Shown: positions 1-11,675 of the stretch, in pieces
Numbering within the stretch: position 1 is the stretch's first letter
How the letters are laid out: each line of letters starts with the position of its first letter
DNA from: Candolleomyces eurysporus
Lineage: Eukaryota; Basidiomycota; Agaricomycetes; Agaricales; Psathyrellaceae
NCBI GenBank assembly: GCA_027579435.1
Contig: JANBPK010001192.1
Location: forward strand, 62,001-126,000
Reading direction: 5' to 3'
DNA length: 64,000 bases
Made by a program: the position numbers and the translations under genes
Notes under the pieces: model-generated
What the model was told of the DNA's origin: nothing
Databases searched by the model: none
What the model saw: only the letters and a program-made list of their open reading frames with translations

Positions 1-345
1 AGAAGGAGTTGGAGACCCCCTAACTATACGATGGAAAACGTGAGTGGGGTAAACTCACAAAACAGTGGGACTTACGAGGGAGTTATACATATCCTTCTCA
101 GTAACCTTTACTCGCCCCTTTTCTCGCTTGACCGCATAGCACTTCTCACCGAGAGCTGTGTCCCATTGTTTCCTCAAATCGAGCGACGCCGTTGTTGGGA
201 CCTTGGCAAAGTACGTCCTGTTATTCAACGCCACCGGGGGACTCCCTCGTGGACACTGCGGAGCACAGAGCTCCATAAACTCGTTGATGGGCATGGGGGC
301 CACCATTTGTCCATTGATGTCAATGAGCACTTGTTTCTTGGTCCG
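1..345 (-). CDS. Partial gene, possible N-terminus of a FunK1-type protein kinase (runs off left edge)
   Basis: On the minus strand an open exon runs from about 345 down to 70. It ends at a good 5' splice site (GTAAGT, at about 65-70). A likely 3' splice site (TATAG) lies near position 24, after which the frame stays open to the window edge. The visible peptide contains VAPMPINEFM and ends EKDMYNSL. This resembles the start of fungal FunK1 kinases, which often carry a short 'GPMP..FL..F' segment and an 'EKDMY.P' segment before the kinase domain. No kinase motif is visible because the gene leaves the window, so the family call rests on general resemblance only. The start codon is not resolved: a stop lies in frame just upstream, so an upstream exon is likely. 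Confidence 0.3.
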
Positions 346-689
346 TGTTGACTCCGTGAAACGCTACGGTTCGCCTTCCTCACAGGTGTCTGCTGGGATA
401 CGTGAGTACGATGCAGCATGGTGCGATTTTTATGGGACAATTTACCTCGTTTCTGTTTCACAATTTCTTTCTTGTCGACGGATAATAGGAGAGACAGTGG
501 TCCGTTTCAAAAATCGAGAGTCATGTGGATTCCCACGGCGGATCATACCAAGCGCTAGAGCAAGCACACTCTTCTGGTGTAAGCAAAGTTCAGTCTGATC
601 CTGCTGCTGCCTCTTCTGCGGACTTCCTTCCGAACTCGAAAATCTGGACAGGGTATTGAGAGGGCTGTTTTCGTAGGCAGAGGCGGCAC

Positions 690-2089
690 TGACAACACCC
701 GACGTACTTCCGGTAGTCGCACCAGCAGATCTTCCCATCCCAGAAGAGAAACTCGAATGTAGAATATTCAGGATCATGGAAGTGGGCGGCTTGGTGGGCA
801 AGTGCGCGCCGAACGAAACGCTGGTAGGCGAAAGGTGGCTTCGGCCGTGCGCTTGTGGGGACAGGATATGATGATTGAGTTGCCGAGGAATGGGTCGAAG
901 GGTACTGAGTGTTTGAAGAGGTGTAGGGATAGTAATGCACGAAAGGAACTACGCGTGAAAGTGAAGGCAGCCGCGTCGGCGTGGCATAGCTGGAAACTGC
1001 ATCAGACTCGGCAGTTTGGCTCACGGAAGTTGAGGTGGTTGTCGCATATGAAGCCGGGTGTCGAGGCGGCGAAGAAATCGCGGGTGGTTGATATTGCGTT
1101 GACTTGGGCTGAGAATTTTTGGTAGTGCGCGGGGTGAAGCAATGGTCATATCGGACCTTCTTCGGGTCCCTTGCGTCCCTCCTCCTCGAAGCGATAAACT
1201 GGCTGTTCCTCGTGTCCTTCTCCTTGGCCTGGACCAGACTTTCAACAAGTTCAACCAGCTCTCGTGAGTCGGCTTGTCAACATACAAGTTGAAGTCGACG
1301 CCTAGGAGGAATTCGCGTTCCATGCGGTTTATTTCTGCCAACTCAATCCCCGAGACCTCGGACCACGTCTGATTAGTGTAGGTTTTGCTAGAAAGACGTT
1401 TTGAGTTAACTTATGCACGTAAAAACATCGAAATGACATACTTGCTCGTCCAAAAACCTGTTGGCCATCATCAATCCAGCAACTGCGTTCCTAAACTCAC
1501 TCCCTCTCTGCGCCAGTGTAAAGTGGTTCCGCTCCTTCAGTCGGTAGATGTAATGTAGCGACAGCACAATGACGCCCTGAGACACTTAGGTAGTCTCCAA
1601 AAGCTTTTGCATAAACGAAAAGAAAGAAGGGGTAGCCACAAGTTGCAAGAGTGAGGAGGAATTGTGACTCGAGACGGAGAGTAGGCTCGAAGTCTCACTC
1701 AACTCCGAGTTCGCCATCCTGGAAGGTGATGAAGGGGGATGGTTGGAGCTCGGATACATCATCGAGACGTCGCCTAGACCGTTTCCCGCAACCCAATCAC
1801 CGTCCTTACTTGGAAGAGCAGGCGTTGACCGGCGGGTTGCTGGGCTGCTAGCGAACCACAAGTAGCAAATCATCTCGCGACTTTCGGCGACGAAGTGTGC
1901 GCTACGGTTCCGGGCAAAGTCGAGCCAGTCGATGCGATGTGGGACAGAGTCCCAAACATATCCTGAGGCTGCCAGGGTAGGGTGATGGTGTGCCGGTTCC
2001 ATTTGCAGTTGTTCAGACTCCCGCCTCAACTCGTTTTGCATGTGCGACGAATGCCGACGCTGCTGATGCGAATGCGACTCGGAATCCAT
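690..2089 (-). pseudogene. PHO80/PCL-like cyclin, disrupted by an in-frame stop and frame breaks
   Basis: The product would be a cyclin-box protein of the PHO80/PCL type, which partners a Pho85-like kinase in phosphate, cell-cycle or polarity control. The N-terminal part (from an ATG at 2089) contains YVWDSVPHRIDWLDFARN, AESREMICYLWF and FMQKLLETT. The next codon is TAA (1586-1588), where the context reads LLETT-stop-VSQGVIVLSLHYIYRLK. The cyclin box then continues (MMANRFLDEQ) to an intron near 1390-1449. The following exon reads NRMEREFLLGVDFNLYVDKP. After SWLNLLK (near 1230) the frame changes by one base and continues as LVQAKEKDTRNSQF into a serine/proline-rich tail. The intron junction near 1387-1449 also does not keep the frame in any obvious way. 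A CAA-to-TAA change would explain the stop, and one missing G in AAAGGT would explain the shift. It is either a decaying copy or a damaged assembly of a real gene. The domain call is firm. Confidence 0.75.
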
Positions 2090-4147
2090 GGATGCGGCCA
2101 CTGGCAGGGGTAGAATCTCGTCTAGTTGGTGTTTTGAAGACGATCCATGTTGTACAAGGAGGCAATGACGCGTGACATGTCCATCGTCATAAAAAGAACA
2201 TCGTTTTTGATGTGTGCGAGCGGATGCTTTTTCACTGATTTCAATGTCCCTTCGACGTCGCCGGTTGAGTAACCGCGTTGTGGCCCTCTGCTCCCCGTAG
2301 AACTGCGGTTCCTCGACAACAAGGCGTCGTTCCCGGACTTGGTAGCAGCTGGCAACTCCGGTCACCGTCTCGGATTCGTTTACGGTCTTGGACAGCTCGG
2401 CATTCGATGGACCCTTGGGTTCGCCTCGGAATACCCCCAACCGCTGTCCTCGAGCCCCCGCCCTTTTCGAAATGCAGAGCGTTACTCGTTTGAAAGACGA
2501 CAACGCTAACGCTGGTTCGTCTAGAAACCATTCTTCTTCTTGTTTTTGGAGAAGGATGAGTGGCCTTGTCACGGCGCAGGAACGCAAGCAGGAAGTGGAT
2601 CTCTCGTTTCGCTACTCTATGGATGGCATAGCTAGTGTTCCTTCAGCGAACAGTTCTTTCTGCCTTGATGGCTCTCATCAACAACGACAAGCTCTAGTTG
2701 CGCTATGTCGACGAGCGCCTCTTTGTCTTGGTCTACGGCATCGTACTCTTCCTTGTTTACGACGGATGCCGAGGATGGTGTGGATGAATAAGTGAAGCAT
2801 CGGATTGAAATCCGAGGACACGACAAGTTTTTCAACGTTCCCTGGACTCCGGTGCGCTAGGTTCTTTGTCTTTCCATTAAATACGCCCCTCAGATGATGA
2901 AAATGTGTCAATTTACAGTGGGAAGCGTTGAAAGGGCACACTGTCGCGCCTTACCTCGTCTCCCTCAAATCCAATGGTTGCATCATCTTCATCTTCGAGG
3001 GATTCGTCGTCCGTCCGTACGTCACCGAACCGCTGAACGAGCAGTAGAAAGGAGGGGCGAGAGGGGATACGGTGGAGGCAATGCGTAAATCAAGTAGCCT
3101 CTTACTGTGGCCCTACATATCTAGTAACAGCGACTATCCAACAAGTAAAACCGCTGCTCATCACCGTGACGCAACTCTGAGTCTCTGAAGGCTCAAGGAA
3201 AACGCTAGCCCAACTCTTAGATGGCGCACTTGCTGGTTGTCACCCCTGATTGAGCTCATCCGCGCACAGGAGGGTCAACATGCGCATGGGCTTGCCCAGG
3301 GTACTCCTGGAGCTGAGCTCTACAACTCGTACCGTAAATTCCGGACCTAGGAGATATGCTTCATGCTACCAATGACAACCTTAGTCGTATCCTTTGGTCC
3401 TGAAGCCGTAGAGAAACGAGGTAGCTTGTTGCACTGACCCCAAGGAACGTCATCATTCCATACGTCGTGACAATCTCCGAGTCCCATCAACTCCTGTTGA
3501 TTGACCCCTCACGAGCAGTGGATGGCAATCTATGACCCTCACCCCAAATTCTGCCATAAAAGAGATCCGTTTTATGCAGCGCAATGCCTTACTGTCGCCT
3601 TTCATGCAAAGGGTGGGAGAGCCTTCGAAGCTCACGAGGAAGATAAGGAAGGACAAGCTCTCCCTTGTCTTTGACTCTGGACGCTGTGTTGCTCTTTGTT
3701 TCAGGGATTTGGGACCGACAGAGATCCCACAAAAGATTCCGTTGAAAACCGCATATTCCTATATGATATGATATGATACAATTCTCCTAGCATGTGATGT
3801 TTGCGGTGTTCATGGAATGAACTTCTTCAAGCTGGAGTCGAGTACTTAGGCCTCCGATTGATAGTAAAGTCGCTCGAAATGGAAGCACAGCGGACAAGCT
3901 GCTTGATCTTCTCTCATATGGGGTTGAACAAGACAATTGGGATTGGCTGGGAAAGCATTCAAAGTTGGTTCATCTGAGAACAATGACGGCCATCAGATAA
4001 AACCAAAACATGGCCTCTTCGATCATATAGAAGTCCATTCACCGACCCCGAGTTCAAGGCGCTTAGATGACTACTCGTTGTACTTAATGTGACCTGGGGC
4101 CAAGAGATCTTTCCTCAAGTCAGAACCTAGAAGTTTTGGTGGCCCAC
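2090..4147. other. Gene-poor stretch, nothing recognised
   Basis: About 2 kb between the cyclin and the DUF6533 gene. The cyclin frame stays open upstream to 2587, but that peptide is arginine/serine-rich and matches nothing I know. Several short frames (for example 2632-2941 minus, 3453-3771 both strands) have no recognisable motif. It may hold the cyclin promoter and decayed sequence. Confidence 0.5.
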
Positions 4148-5679
4148 TATGGCGAATGCTCCAAATGATGTCCTTGACCACATCGTCACGAATAGGAACT
4201 TTGCGGTGTGTATCTCCACGTTCTTGTTTAGATGTGACTAGCATTGAGTTGTGTACTCCGAGTCCTTAGTATATAGTTGGTCAGTCATACAGGCTTCTTT
4301 TGCCAGGGATTTGATCCATCTTTCTTGCTAACGCTCAACAGTACCGATGTACACTATTTTTGTGCGTATATCTTCTTTGCAGGTGAGCTCAAGATCATTT
4401 ACGCTCAATATTGCTTAGGTCTGCGACTACATCGGGACACTGGAGGGAGAGGTACAAAATCAACTCTGTCAATCCCTTCATGATCATTGAGACTACTGTC
4501 AAATATAGGTTGAGTTCATATGGACCAAGAAGTGGACATTGTCAAAGATTCTGTTCTTCCTGGGCAGATATACATTTATGATACTCATTCTTGGCGACTC
4601 CCTGCTTACATTTGAAACCAGGGATCGGTTTTCAGAGAAAGTGGGTGACTTGCATGCTGCATCCGAGCGGTCATCCTACTGATAGCTTCAGGATAGGTGT
4701 GTGCTGGGGTTTTTATTGTATGGAATGGTGAGTGAAAACAAATGCAATGTCCTGGATTGCTGTAGTGACAGCTGCATCAGTTTCAGGTGTGGTGGTCATC
4801 TATGCTGCAACAGGTGATGCATCTGGAGTTGCTCAGAAGTCTGGACAATCCACTCAAATGATGTAGGGACCATGATCCTATGTCTGTATGCAATCATGGG
4901 TGCCCAGCGGGTCCACCTGTATCTCTTTGGAGCACTATACTTTGTACGTGCTGGTACAAAGTGAAGCTCAGTTGTCAAATGTTTACTCACTTGCTGACAT
5001 TAGGCATTCCTTACCATATCAGTCGCTCTCATGGCTAAATATGTCAGTTCCACAGTCTGTCAGTGGTCCACAAACATTCAGAGGAAGACTGAGCTGAACC
5101 GGTCAAAACCTGTTTCTGATACAGATCATGAAACAGTGTTCATGGGCCGTCATGGACTCCTTTGCGAGGTGACACCACTCAAGCCGGGGCTCAAAGAAAT
5201 AGCTAGATGGACAATTTTTATTAGGGAAACAGGTAGGTAGATCTTATATTGTCCAAACCAAACGCAGCCTTAGCATACAACTGCAGCGATGGCTCTTCTT
5301 GGGACATATGCCATATACACCCAGCTGCAAGGAAGAAATGGATCATTTGCAAAACTAGTTTACCACGATGGAGGGGTTTACTATCTAACAGTCTGCAGTC
5401 AGTTTCTTGTTGTATATTGCCCATTGATTTGACTTACCAGAACTCTCGTTTGGCCATCTAGCTTTTGGACTTTTGTCGGCAATCCTTGGAACTCCGAACG
5501 TTCTTGCAAATCATTATTACGCTAGTTTGGCGATCAACGATGCAATGCTAGTGCTTCGCCAAATGCTTGCAAATCGACTTCTGATCAACATCCGCAAAGG
5601 AGCAGCACTGGGTGAAAGCCAAGGAAGGGCGATTGTCACTCCTATCTTATTCACATCACACACAGCCTCGAGAGTTTGA
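4148..5679 (+). CDS. DUF6533-family multi-pass membrane protein (many short exons, model approximate)
   Basis: No single frame covers this gene, but pieces on the plus strand join into a typical Agaricomycete DUF6533 protein. Exon 1 (4148-4204) gives MANAPNDVLDHIVTNRNFA. A segment at about 4309-4345 gives SFLLTLNS, the usual loop after the first helix. After a TATAG at 4503-4507, the frame reads VEFIWTKKWTLSKILFFLGR and then YTFMILILGDSLLTFETR (4508-4621), which is the family signature. Later pieces give IRAVILLIASG, VVTAASVSGVVVIYAATG, KLVYHDGGVYYLT (about 5340-5398) and a last exon ending LRQMLANRLLINIRKGA, with the stop at 5677-5679. The family has about seven helices and no known function. 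The middle exons do not all join in frame by eye, so part of the gene may be decayed. It is convergent with SEN34. Confidence 0.5.
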
Positions 5680-6217
5680 GGAGTACATAAAAGGGGGAAA
5701 TGGGGAAATCCAGACCATTTTTTGTAGATGTAAATTAAATTTTGCCTTGAGTTGAAGGGTTTCTGTACTGCGAAAAACTGAGTCTCATCCTTTCAAGTTG
5801 GATCCATCACTGGTATGATGGCCAGCCACTTTGAACGATCGTTCACAACTATCTTGGCTCAGAATGACAGAGTTGCACTTTTCAACCAAAGGGTACACCT
5901 AATGCCCCAGTGTCGACATGGCCGTTTATGAGCTCTCAGAGGCGTTTGATAGGTTCTTTCGATTGTTTCAACTCTGATCGACATTTTCGTTGATCTTGTT
6001 GCTCTTGGTTCAGTTGGATACTACGTTCGGCTATCTATGTCCCCAGATGACCATATGTACTGTTGGGACTGGGACGACAGAACNAAAAAAAGGGGTTGAT
6101 TGAATCGGACACAAAGTGTGACTATTACTACCTAATTTGCCTATCAATTGGCTTAGCCGCTCGATAGTCTTACTCTTCAAATCTCCCATGAAGCTTGAGG
6201 GAGCAGGCATAGGTATT
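5680..6217. other. Convergent 3' spacer
   Basis: This 0.5 kb lies between two convergent genes, DUF6533 and SEN34. An isolated N followed by a run of A sits at 6084. I see no coding sequence or RNA gene in it. Confidence 0.5.
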
Positions 6218-7419
6218 CTAGCCGAACCCTGCCCATGCAATTGAGAGATACGACACTTCTTTTTTCTCATCGTCCCATCCGCACAACAGATGCGACTTTT
6301 TAGTTGCCGTGCCCAGTCTCCCATGCGCTACGATCTCCATCGGCCTAAGCGTCATCGTAGGTGACTCGATCACGGTGGCGACAAAGTGAGAGTGGTATCG
6401 CAGCGGGTCACCTGCCAAAAGCGTTAGTTCATCCGTTGCATTCATCCGGAGAGAGGTAGATGGTACAAGGAACCAGGAACATAAAAAAATGGGGAAAGTA
6501 AAAGAAGACAGACCTGGATACACAAGATACTCTCCCCCAAACTTGATCCCCACACCCAAGTAGTTCCCTTGCTCCCAAAGTCCTCTGAACACCCCGCACT
6601 GGGCACGTTCTTGCAGGTTCGAAGGGTAGTCCCAGATACCCGCAGCTCTGGCGCTCTCGATCGTAGAGTGCGAGTGAGGATGGGGGGTGTACCAGTCCAA
6701 CGAGGACGAAGGGCCCGGGACGGTGATGGTGTGCGAGATCAAGGAGGACGAAGATGCCTGTGGATTGTTGACTTCCGCTGTAGAAGCGGGAGGTCCTGCA
6801 TCTGTACTCGTAGCGGCGGGAGTGGGAGCGTCACCGCTGAACAGGGATGCTTCGGAGGCTTCCTGCTCTGCAGCTTGCGCTTGCGCTAGTGCCCTCCTCC
6901 TTTCCGCCCGTTCCTGTCGCTTTCGCAGGGCTTCTTCAGTCAGAACGTTCTCGGAATTCTTTTTCGCGTTCCTAGTCTCTATGAGAGCTATTTGGGTTTT
7001 GATGGACTCTTTTTGCTCTTCGTTCCATTTCTCGAGTTGTGCAGAGGAGGGCTTATCGTAGGCGGAAGGGTCGTCGATGAGGACGGCTGCGCCTGAAAAT
7101 GGGTTTTGGAGTTAACGCGTCGACCGGTATGCAGAAATGGTGATGCTACATACCTAGTTCAACGAGTAAGACGGTCTCCTCGGGTAATAAGACTAGTGGA
7201 AGTCCTAGGAAAACGTTCTGCTGGGACAGATGAGGAAGAGTGCCTGCTAATACACCGCACAGCCGGTACTGTGAACGGATTCTGGCGACGTCTAGCTTGA
7301 ATAACGACTTAGTTGACATCTCCAAGCTCTGCATATCGTGTTCACGCACCTTCTACGTCCCAAACGTACGCCTTCTTGTTGGCGACGCGCAGGGGAATGG
7401 GACCTTCTTCGTCGGACAT
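6218..7419 (-). CDS. SEN34: tRNA-splicing endonuclease subunit Sen34
   Basis: Catalytic subunit of the heterotetrameric tRNA-splicing endonuclease, which cuts the 3' splice site of intron-containing pre-tRNAs. Four exons join in frame: 7350-7419, 7154-7291, 6514-7092 and 6218-6411, giving 326 residues. The N-terminal domain reads RSQYRLCGVLAGTLPHLSQQ then NVFLGLPLVLLPEE, the family signature. The middle is a charged coiled-coil-like stretch (EEALRKRQERAERRRALAQA). The C-terminal catalytic domain contains GVGIKFGGEYLVYPGDPLRY, then HSHFVATVI with the conserved histidine, and KKSHLLCGWDD with the conserved lysine, ending ISAWAGFG-like (LSIAWAGFG). The start MSDEEGPIPLRV is an ATG just upstream of the conserved domain. 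Its 5' end is only about 110 bp from the IAH1 start, so the two share a short divergent promoter. Confidence 0.95.
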
Positions 7420-7532
7420 GGACGAATCAAGTCAAGCTATGCGATCAAGGTGAAGAGTTGGTGCCGGCCGATGCCGAAGGATCGTTCATCTTATCTCGTC
7501 TACCCGGGGCTTGAGCTTGCTCTCGAACAACT

Positions 7533-8517
7533 ATGGCTGCGTATGTTCAAGATGTCTTTATGGTATTTGGCGATTCTATAACACAGGGTGCATGGGAACC
7601 AGGCTATACAGGATTTGGAGAGCGACTTTCCCGTTCGTACCTTCTTCTATCAGTGGAGACGATGCTGATCAGAGTCGCATAGATGTATACGCCAGGAGGT
7701 TTGACGTCCTCAACAGGGGCCTCTCCGGATACAATACAGAATGGGCACTGCCCATCCTCGAGCAGGTCCGTTGAACCCGCAGATCGATGTCCACATGCTC
7801 ACCCAATCCTTCGTATCGTACAGTGTCTAGCCAAACGCGACGATCGACAGGCGCCCAAGATTAGAGTGCTCACCATCTGGTTTGGGGCAAACGATGCATG
7901 CATAAAGCCTTCGCCCCAACACGTCCCCATCGAAAAGTTTGAGGCCAACATTAGGCGTATGATAGAGTTGGTGCATTCGCCGACGTCGCCGTACTACTCG
8001 CCCGATACACGCATCGTGTTGATCACTGCACCGCCCATCAATACATTGCGGCGCAAAGCCGACCTAGAGTCCAGGGACCCTCCCCTGGCTCTGGACCGGT
8101 TGTTTGACACGACGAGACAATATGCAGAGGTTGTAAAGATAATTGGCGAGGAGCTGAAGCTGGGAGTGGTTGATGTATGGACGTTGCTCTGGAATGGAGC
8201 AGGTCAGGTGGAGACGGGTTTGGACAAGTTCTCCGGTGACGGACTTCATCTGAATGGGGCTGGCTACGAGGTGAGTGAGAAAATCTAGACGATGATGCAC
8301 ATGTTGAACACGAGTGCAGGTTGTGTATGATGCGTTGATCAAGGTCATTGCTGAGAAGTACCCGGACGTCTATTATGAAAACGTGGACTTTGTGTTTCCA
8401 GGGTGCGTCGTTGCTTCTGCTGTTATTGTGGTGGAGGATTGACTGTCTGCGCGCAGATGGAAGGACATCAACTTTGAGTCGCCTAATAGCAGCCTGTACG
8501 TCACGAAAAGAGAATAA
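7533..8517 (+). CDS. IAH1: Isoamyl acetate-hydrolysing esterase-like SGNH/GDSL hydrolase
   Basis: A cytosolic SGNH hydrolase of the IAH1 type that cleaves short-chain esters such as isoamyl acetate. Five exons join in frame: 7533-7632, 7683-7765, 7824-8270, 8320-8402 and 8457-8517, 257 residues in all. The four SGNH blocks are visible. The nucleophile block is VFGDSITQG near residue 11. Block II is RGLSGYNT. Block III is WFGANDA. The catalytic Asp/His block is DGLHLNGAGYE. An alternative last splice (GT at about 8496, AG near 8557) would give a slightly different C-terminus, so the last few residues are uncertain. There is no signal peptide. It is divergent from SEN34 with about 110 bp between the start codons. 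Confidence 0.93.
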
Positions 8518-9262
8518 AGAACGCGCGCGTTGTATTTCGCTGAGAAAATAGCGGCTGCCAATTCGGTCGTGTTTAAGCACCGAAAAGGAAGGATATCGTC
8601 ACCAGTGGAAACGCGGTCACGTGGTATGTTGAACTTTTGAAATGGGGAGGGCGCGTCTTGGGCCGTTCTGCAGCAAGCGACACACCATTTCCACCGCGAG
8701 ACCATTTACTTCCAGACTTCCGTTCTTGGGGACGCTTCTTCGCAGCGGACGCTCCAGGAATCCTCGGCTGGTTCAGCAACGACGCCTCGCTTCCTTGACA
8801 GCCGGCGTGTGATTGGACCTATATACTTTGTACATAATTCTCTGTTCATTTCTACCCGTGAGCCCTGCCCTGCTTCTTCTCAATACCGTCGTGCTTCACG
8901 CCTCCTGCTGCTCCGCTATTAGGTGCGGCCTCCTCCGTCGGACCACTCCTTCTTCTCCAGGCAAGTCTCATTTCGTCTCATCTTCCTTGCATTGTGGTGT
9001 GGCTTCTCCCATGTGACCCCAGACAATGGCAACTCGAACCTCCGCATTTCCGCTTTCGTCACTCCTCGCTAACACTCCATTGTCCCCAGCCAGCCACTTA
9101 AATTCAACCACCGTAGCCACTCGGTTTCTTTCTGTCCCCCAAGGACTTCCGGTCTGTGGATGGTCCCTTTCGTTCCTACTTAACGACTGACTGTATTTCT
9201 ACCCCTGTATTCGTTTCTCTGTACTANTTACCCCACCCACCGCCACCTGTATCATATACCTC
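8518..9262. other. Intergenic, IAH1 3' end and CDC25 5' region
   Basis: About 0.75 kb without a recognised gene. The right half is rich in C and T (about 8860-9240), as is common just upstream of fungal start codons, and is likely the CDC25 promoter and leader. An N lies at 9227. Confidence 0.5.
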
Positions 9263-11675
9263 ATGGCGACGACTGCTGCACGCTACGGCGATACCCTCCC
9301 CCTTCCGCGCAACCCTTTAATGGACAAACTCATCCAGGCCTCAGCAAACCACCGCGCCTCCAAACGGCAACGACGCACGTGCCACCAACCCGACACCGAC
9401 CACGACAACATGGCCTTCTTCGCGCCCTCGACTACCCAACATCTTGCACCGCCTCGAAGTTTAGCGCGGAAACGCAGCCAACTGCAACTCGCATCACGAA
9501 ATGATGTCGACGAATATCTCTCCTCCTCGGACTTGGAGCTCTCCTTCGCATCCAATGTATCTCTCAGCTCACCTCAGAATCGATCGTCTGGCCTTCCAGA
9601 CTGCGAACCCATGGATATTTCACCTATGCCGCCCGCGAAGACTAGTTCGCGCACGAGTGCCACTCTCTCGTTCAAACCCACTTCCCGCGCTCGCTCTGGC
9701 ACCACCACAAGCGCTCGATTATTTGGAAGCGACCTCAGCAACGGCCCGAATTCGAAACCCTCAGAAGCCTCAACCACAAAGACGTCTGGATCTACTACCG
9801 CCAACAAGAAGTTGACCCGCTCTGCGTTGCCAACCGAATGGTTTACCGCCATGCGCCCCGCAGAGCCCGAAGTGCCTCAGGTATGGTCAAAAATTCTGCC
9901 CCGCGTCTGTTTTTCTCATTCATGTCATGCAGGCTCCCACTCAGCCTTCGTCTCCCACAACGGATGATGCCATGGATGTTGATACATCATATATGGTGGA
10001 CTCGGCCCAAGCGATTTCTCAGATCGATTCCTCTCCCATCGCCCAGCCTGCTGCTCCTAAACCAAACGGAATCTCGAACCTCTTCTTCGACACCCTCTCC
10101 CCCAGACGTTCATTTGAATCTCCCGCAGGCCCTCCCAGGAAACGCAGGTCGCTCTCCCCAGAAAGAACACGGGATATGATTGAGGATGCCAGCTCGTCGC
10201 CAGGGATGCCGTTGCCTCCCTCGCCCTCGGAATCCAAGCTCGATCGTATGGCTGCCGCTGGTCGAAACGTGAAACCTTCGCTCCAAGGCCTTGGTGCTCC
10301 TTCCGCCAGCTTTGCTAGGCGACCTCGTCGCCCTGTGCTTTCAGAGTTGATCCACCCCTCTGGGCAAGAGATCCAGTCTGCTTATCCCATCTTGTCGCCT
10401 AGCGCCATCCAAGAGGAAAGTCCAGCAATTGTTTCGGCTCCCCCTGTGCGCAGAGCGTTTTCTGCCTTGCTCCCTCCTACGGTTTTCACCGCTCCCGAGT
10501 CGGACTCGTCTTTCGACGCTGAGGGCCCTGATATGTCTTCGCCTGCTCAAGCTTATGCTAAGAGACAGCAATTCAAGACTATCAGACGGTGTGATGGTAC
10601 AGAGGACTTCCGACCCTTGACTGGGGCTACGGCGATGGTTTTGAACGAGAGTCCTGCAACGAGGTTGATGAAGGCTCCTGGATTACCAGGATTCGGAGAT
10701 AACGAGAGGCACGGTAAAATTTTGCCCTGCCATCCTGTTCCTGAGGACGGGCTCATGAGGATTAAGCCTGAAACGGTTCGTCCCTTTTTATTCCTCAGAG
10801 AACGAATTTTTAGTGACTGGTTCCTTGCAGCTGAACAACCTTCTTGACGGCAAGTATGAGGGTGCTATTCATGACTTCCATATCATCGACTGCCGCTTCG
10901 ACTACGAGTATAAGGGAGGCCACATTGCAGGCGCTGTGAACATCAACACGACTTCGGGAGTGGAAGAGCTTTTGCTCGGTCCTAGCCTCACTAAGCCGAG
11001 GCCCTCAGTCAGTGGTGACTCCATGAAGAAGACAGTCTTGATCTTCCACTGTGAGTTCAGTGCGAAGCGTGCACCGACCTTGTATGTGTTTTTCCGCTTT
11101 CGTGATTTGGATTTCGAGGTTGACAGATTTTGAAAAGTGCTAAGCATCTCCGCGCCAGAGATCGTGCGATGAACAATCACAACTACCCCAAGATTCACTA
11201 TCCCGAGGTCTACGTCCTGGAGGGCGGCTACTGTCACTATTTCAAGGTTTCTTCGAAACGCTGTGATCCTCCTGCCTACGTTACTATGGACGACCCCAAC
11301 CACGCATCATCTCGCCGAGAGGACCTCGACCAGTTCCGCAAAACCAAGTTCGGACGTCACAAGTCATATGCTTATGGCGATGGCACTTTGAAGCCCGCAC
11401 TGCTACCACAGCAAGTTCAGTCCAAGAGGAATACGGCCCCGACAACACTTTTCGCTGCAGCTTCCGCTGCTCGAACCCGCCGAGCAGTTTCCGTTTCGCT
11501 CACGACGCTCGCCGAAGACGCTAACACTACCGCTGAAGCCGAACATGAAGACACCGATACCGATTTGGGGGATAGCCCCTGCCCGCCTCCGACTAAGGCT
11601 ACGACTCTTAAGACGAAGAAGCCGCTTGGGAGGCTTTTGGTTCGTGCGGAGACGTATAATCCGTCTCGCTACTAA
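9263..11675 (+). CDS. cdc25: M-phase inducer phosphatase Cdc25
   Basis: Dual-specificity phosphatase that removes inhibitory phosphates from Cdk1 and triggers mitosis. Four exons join in frame (9263-9880, 9933-10775, 10831-11081, 11138-11675) to give 749 residues. The first 500 or so residues are a disordered Ser/Pro-rich regulatory region with many SP/TP sites (DTLSPRRSFESP, RKRRSLSPERT), typical of CDK and checkpoint control. The rhodanese-like catalytic domain begins near FHIIDCRFDYEYKGGHI. The active-site loop is HCEFSAKRAPT, the CX5R motif with its cysteine and arginine intact. The intron at 11082-11137 splits this loop, and correct splicing restores RAPTFAKHLRARDRAMN. The domain continues YPEVYVLEGGY. 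A 170-residue tail rich in Ala, Thr and acidic residues follows. The start MATTAARYGDTLPLPRNP is the first ATG after a C/T-rich leader. Confidence 0.96.
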
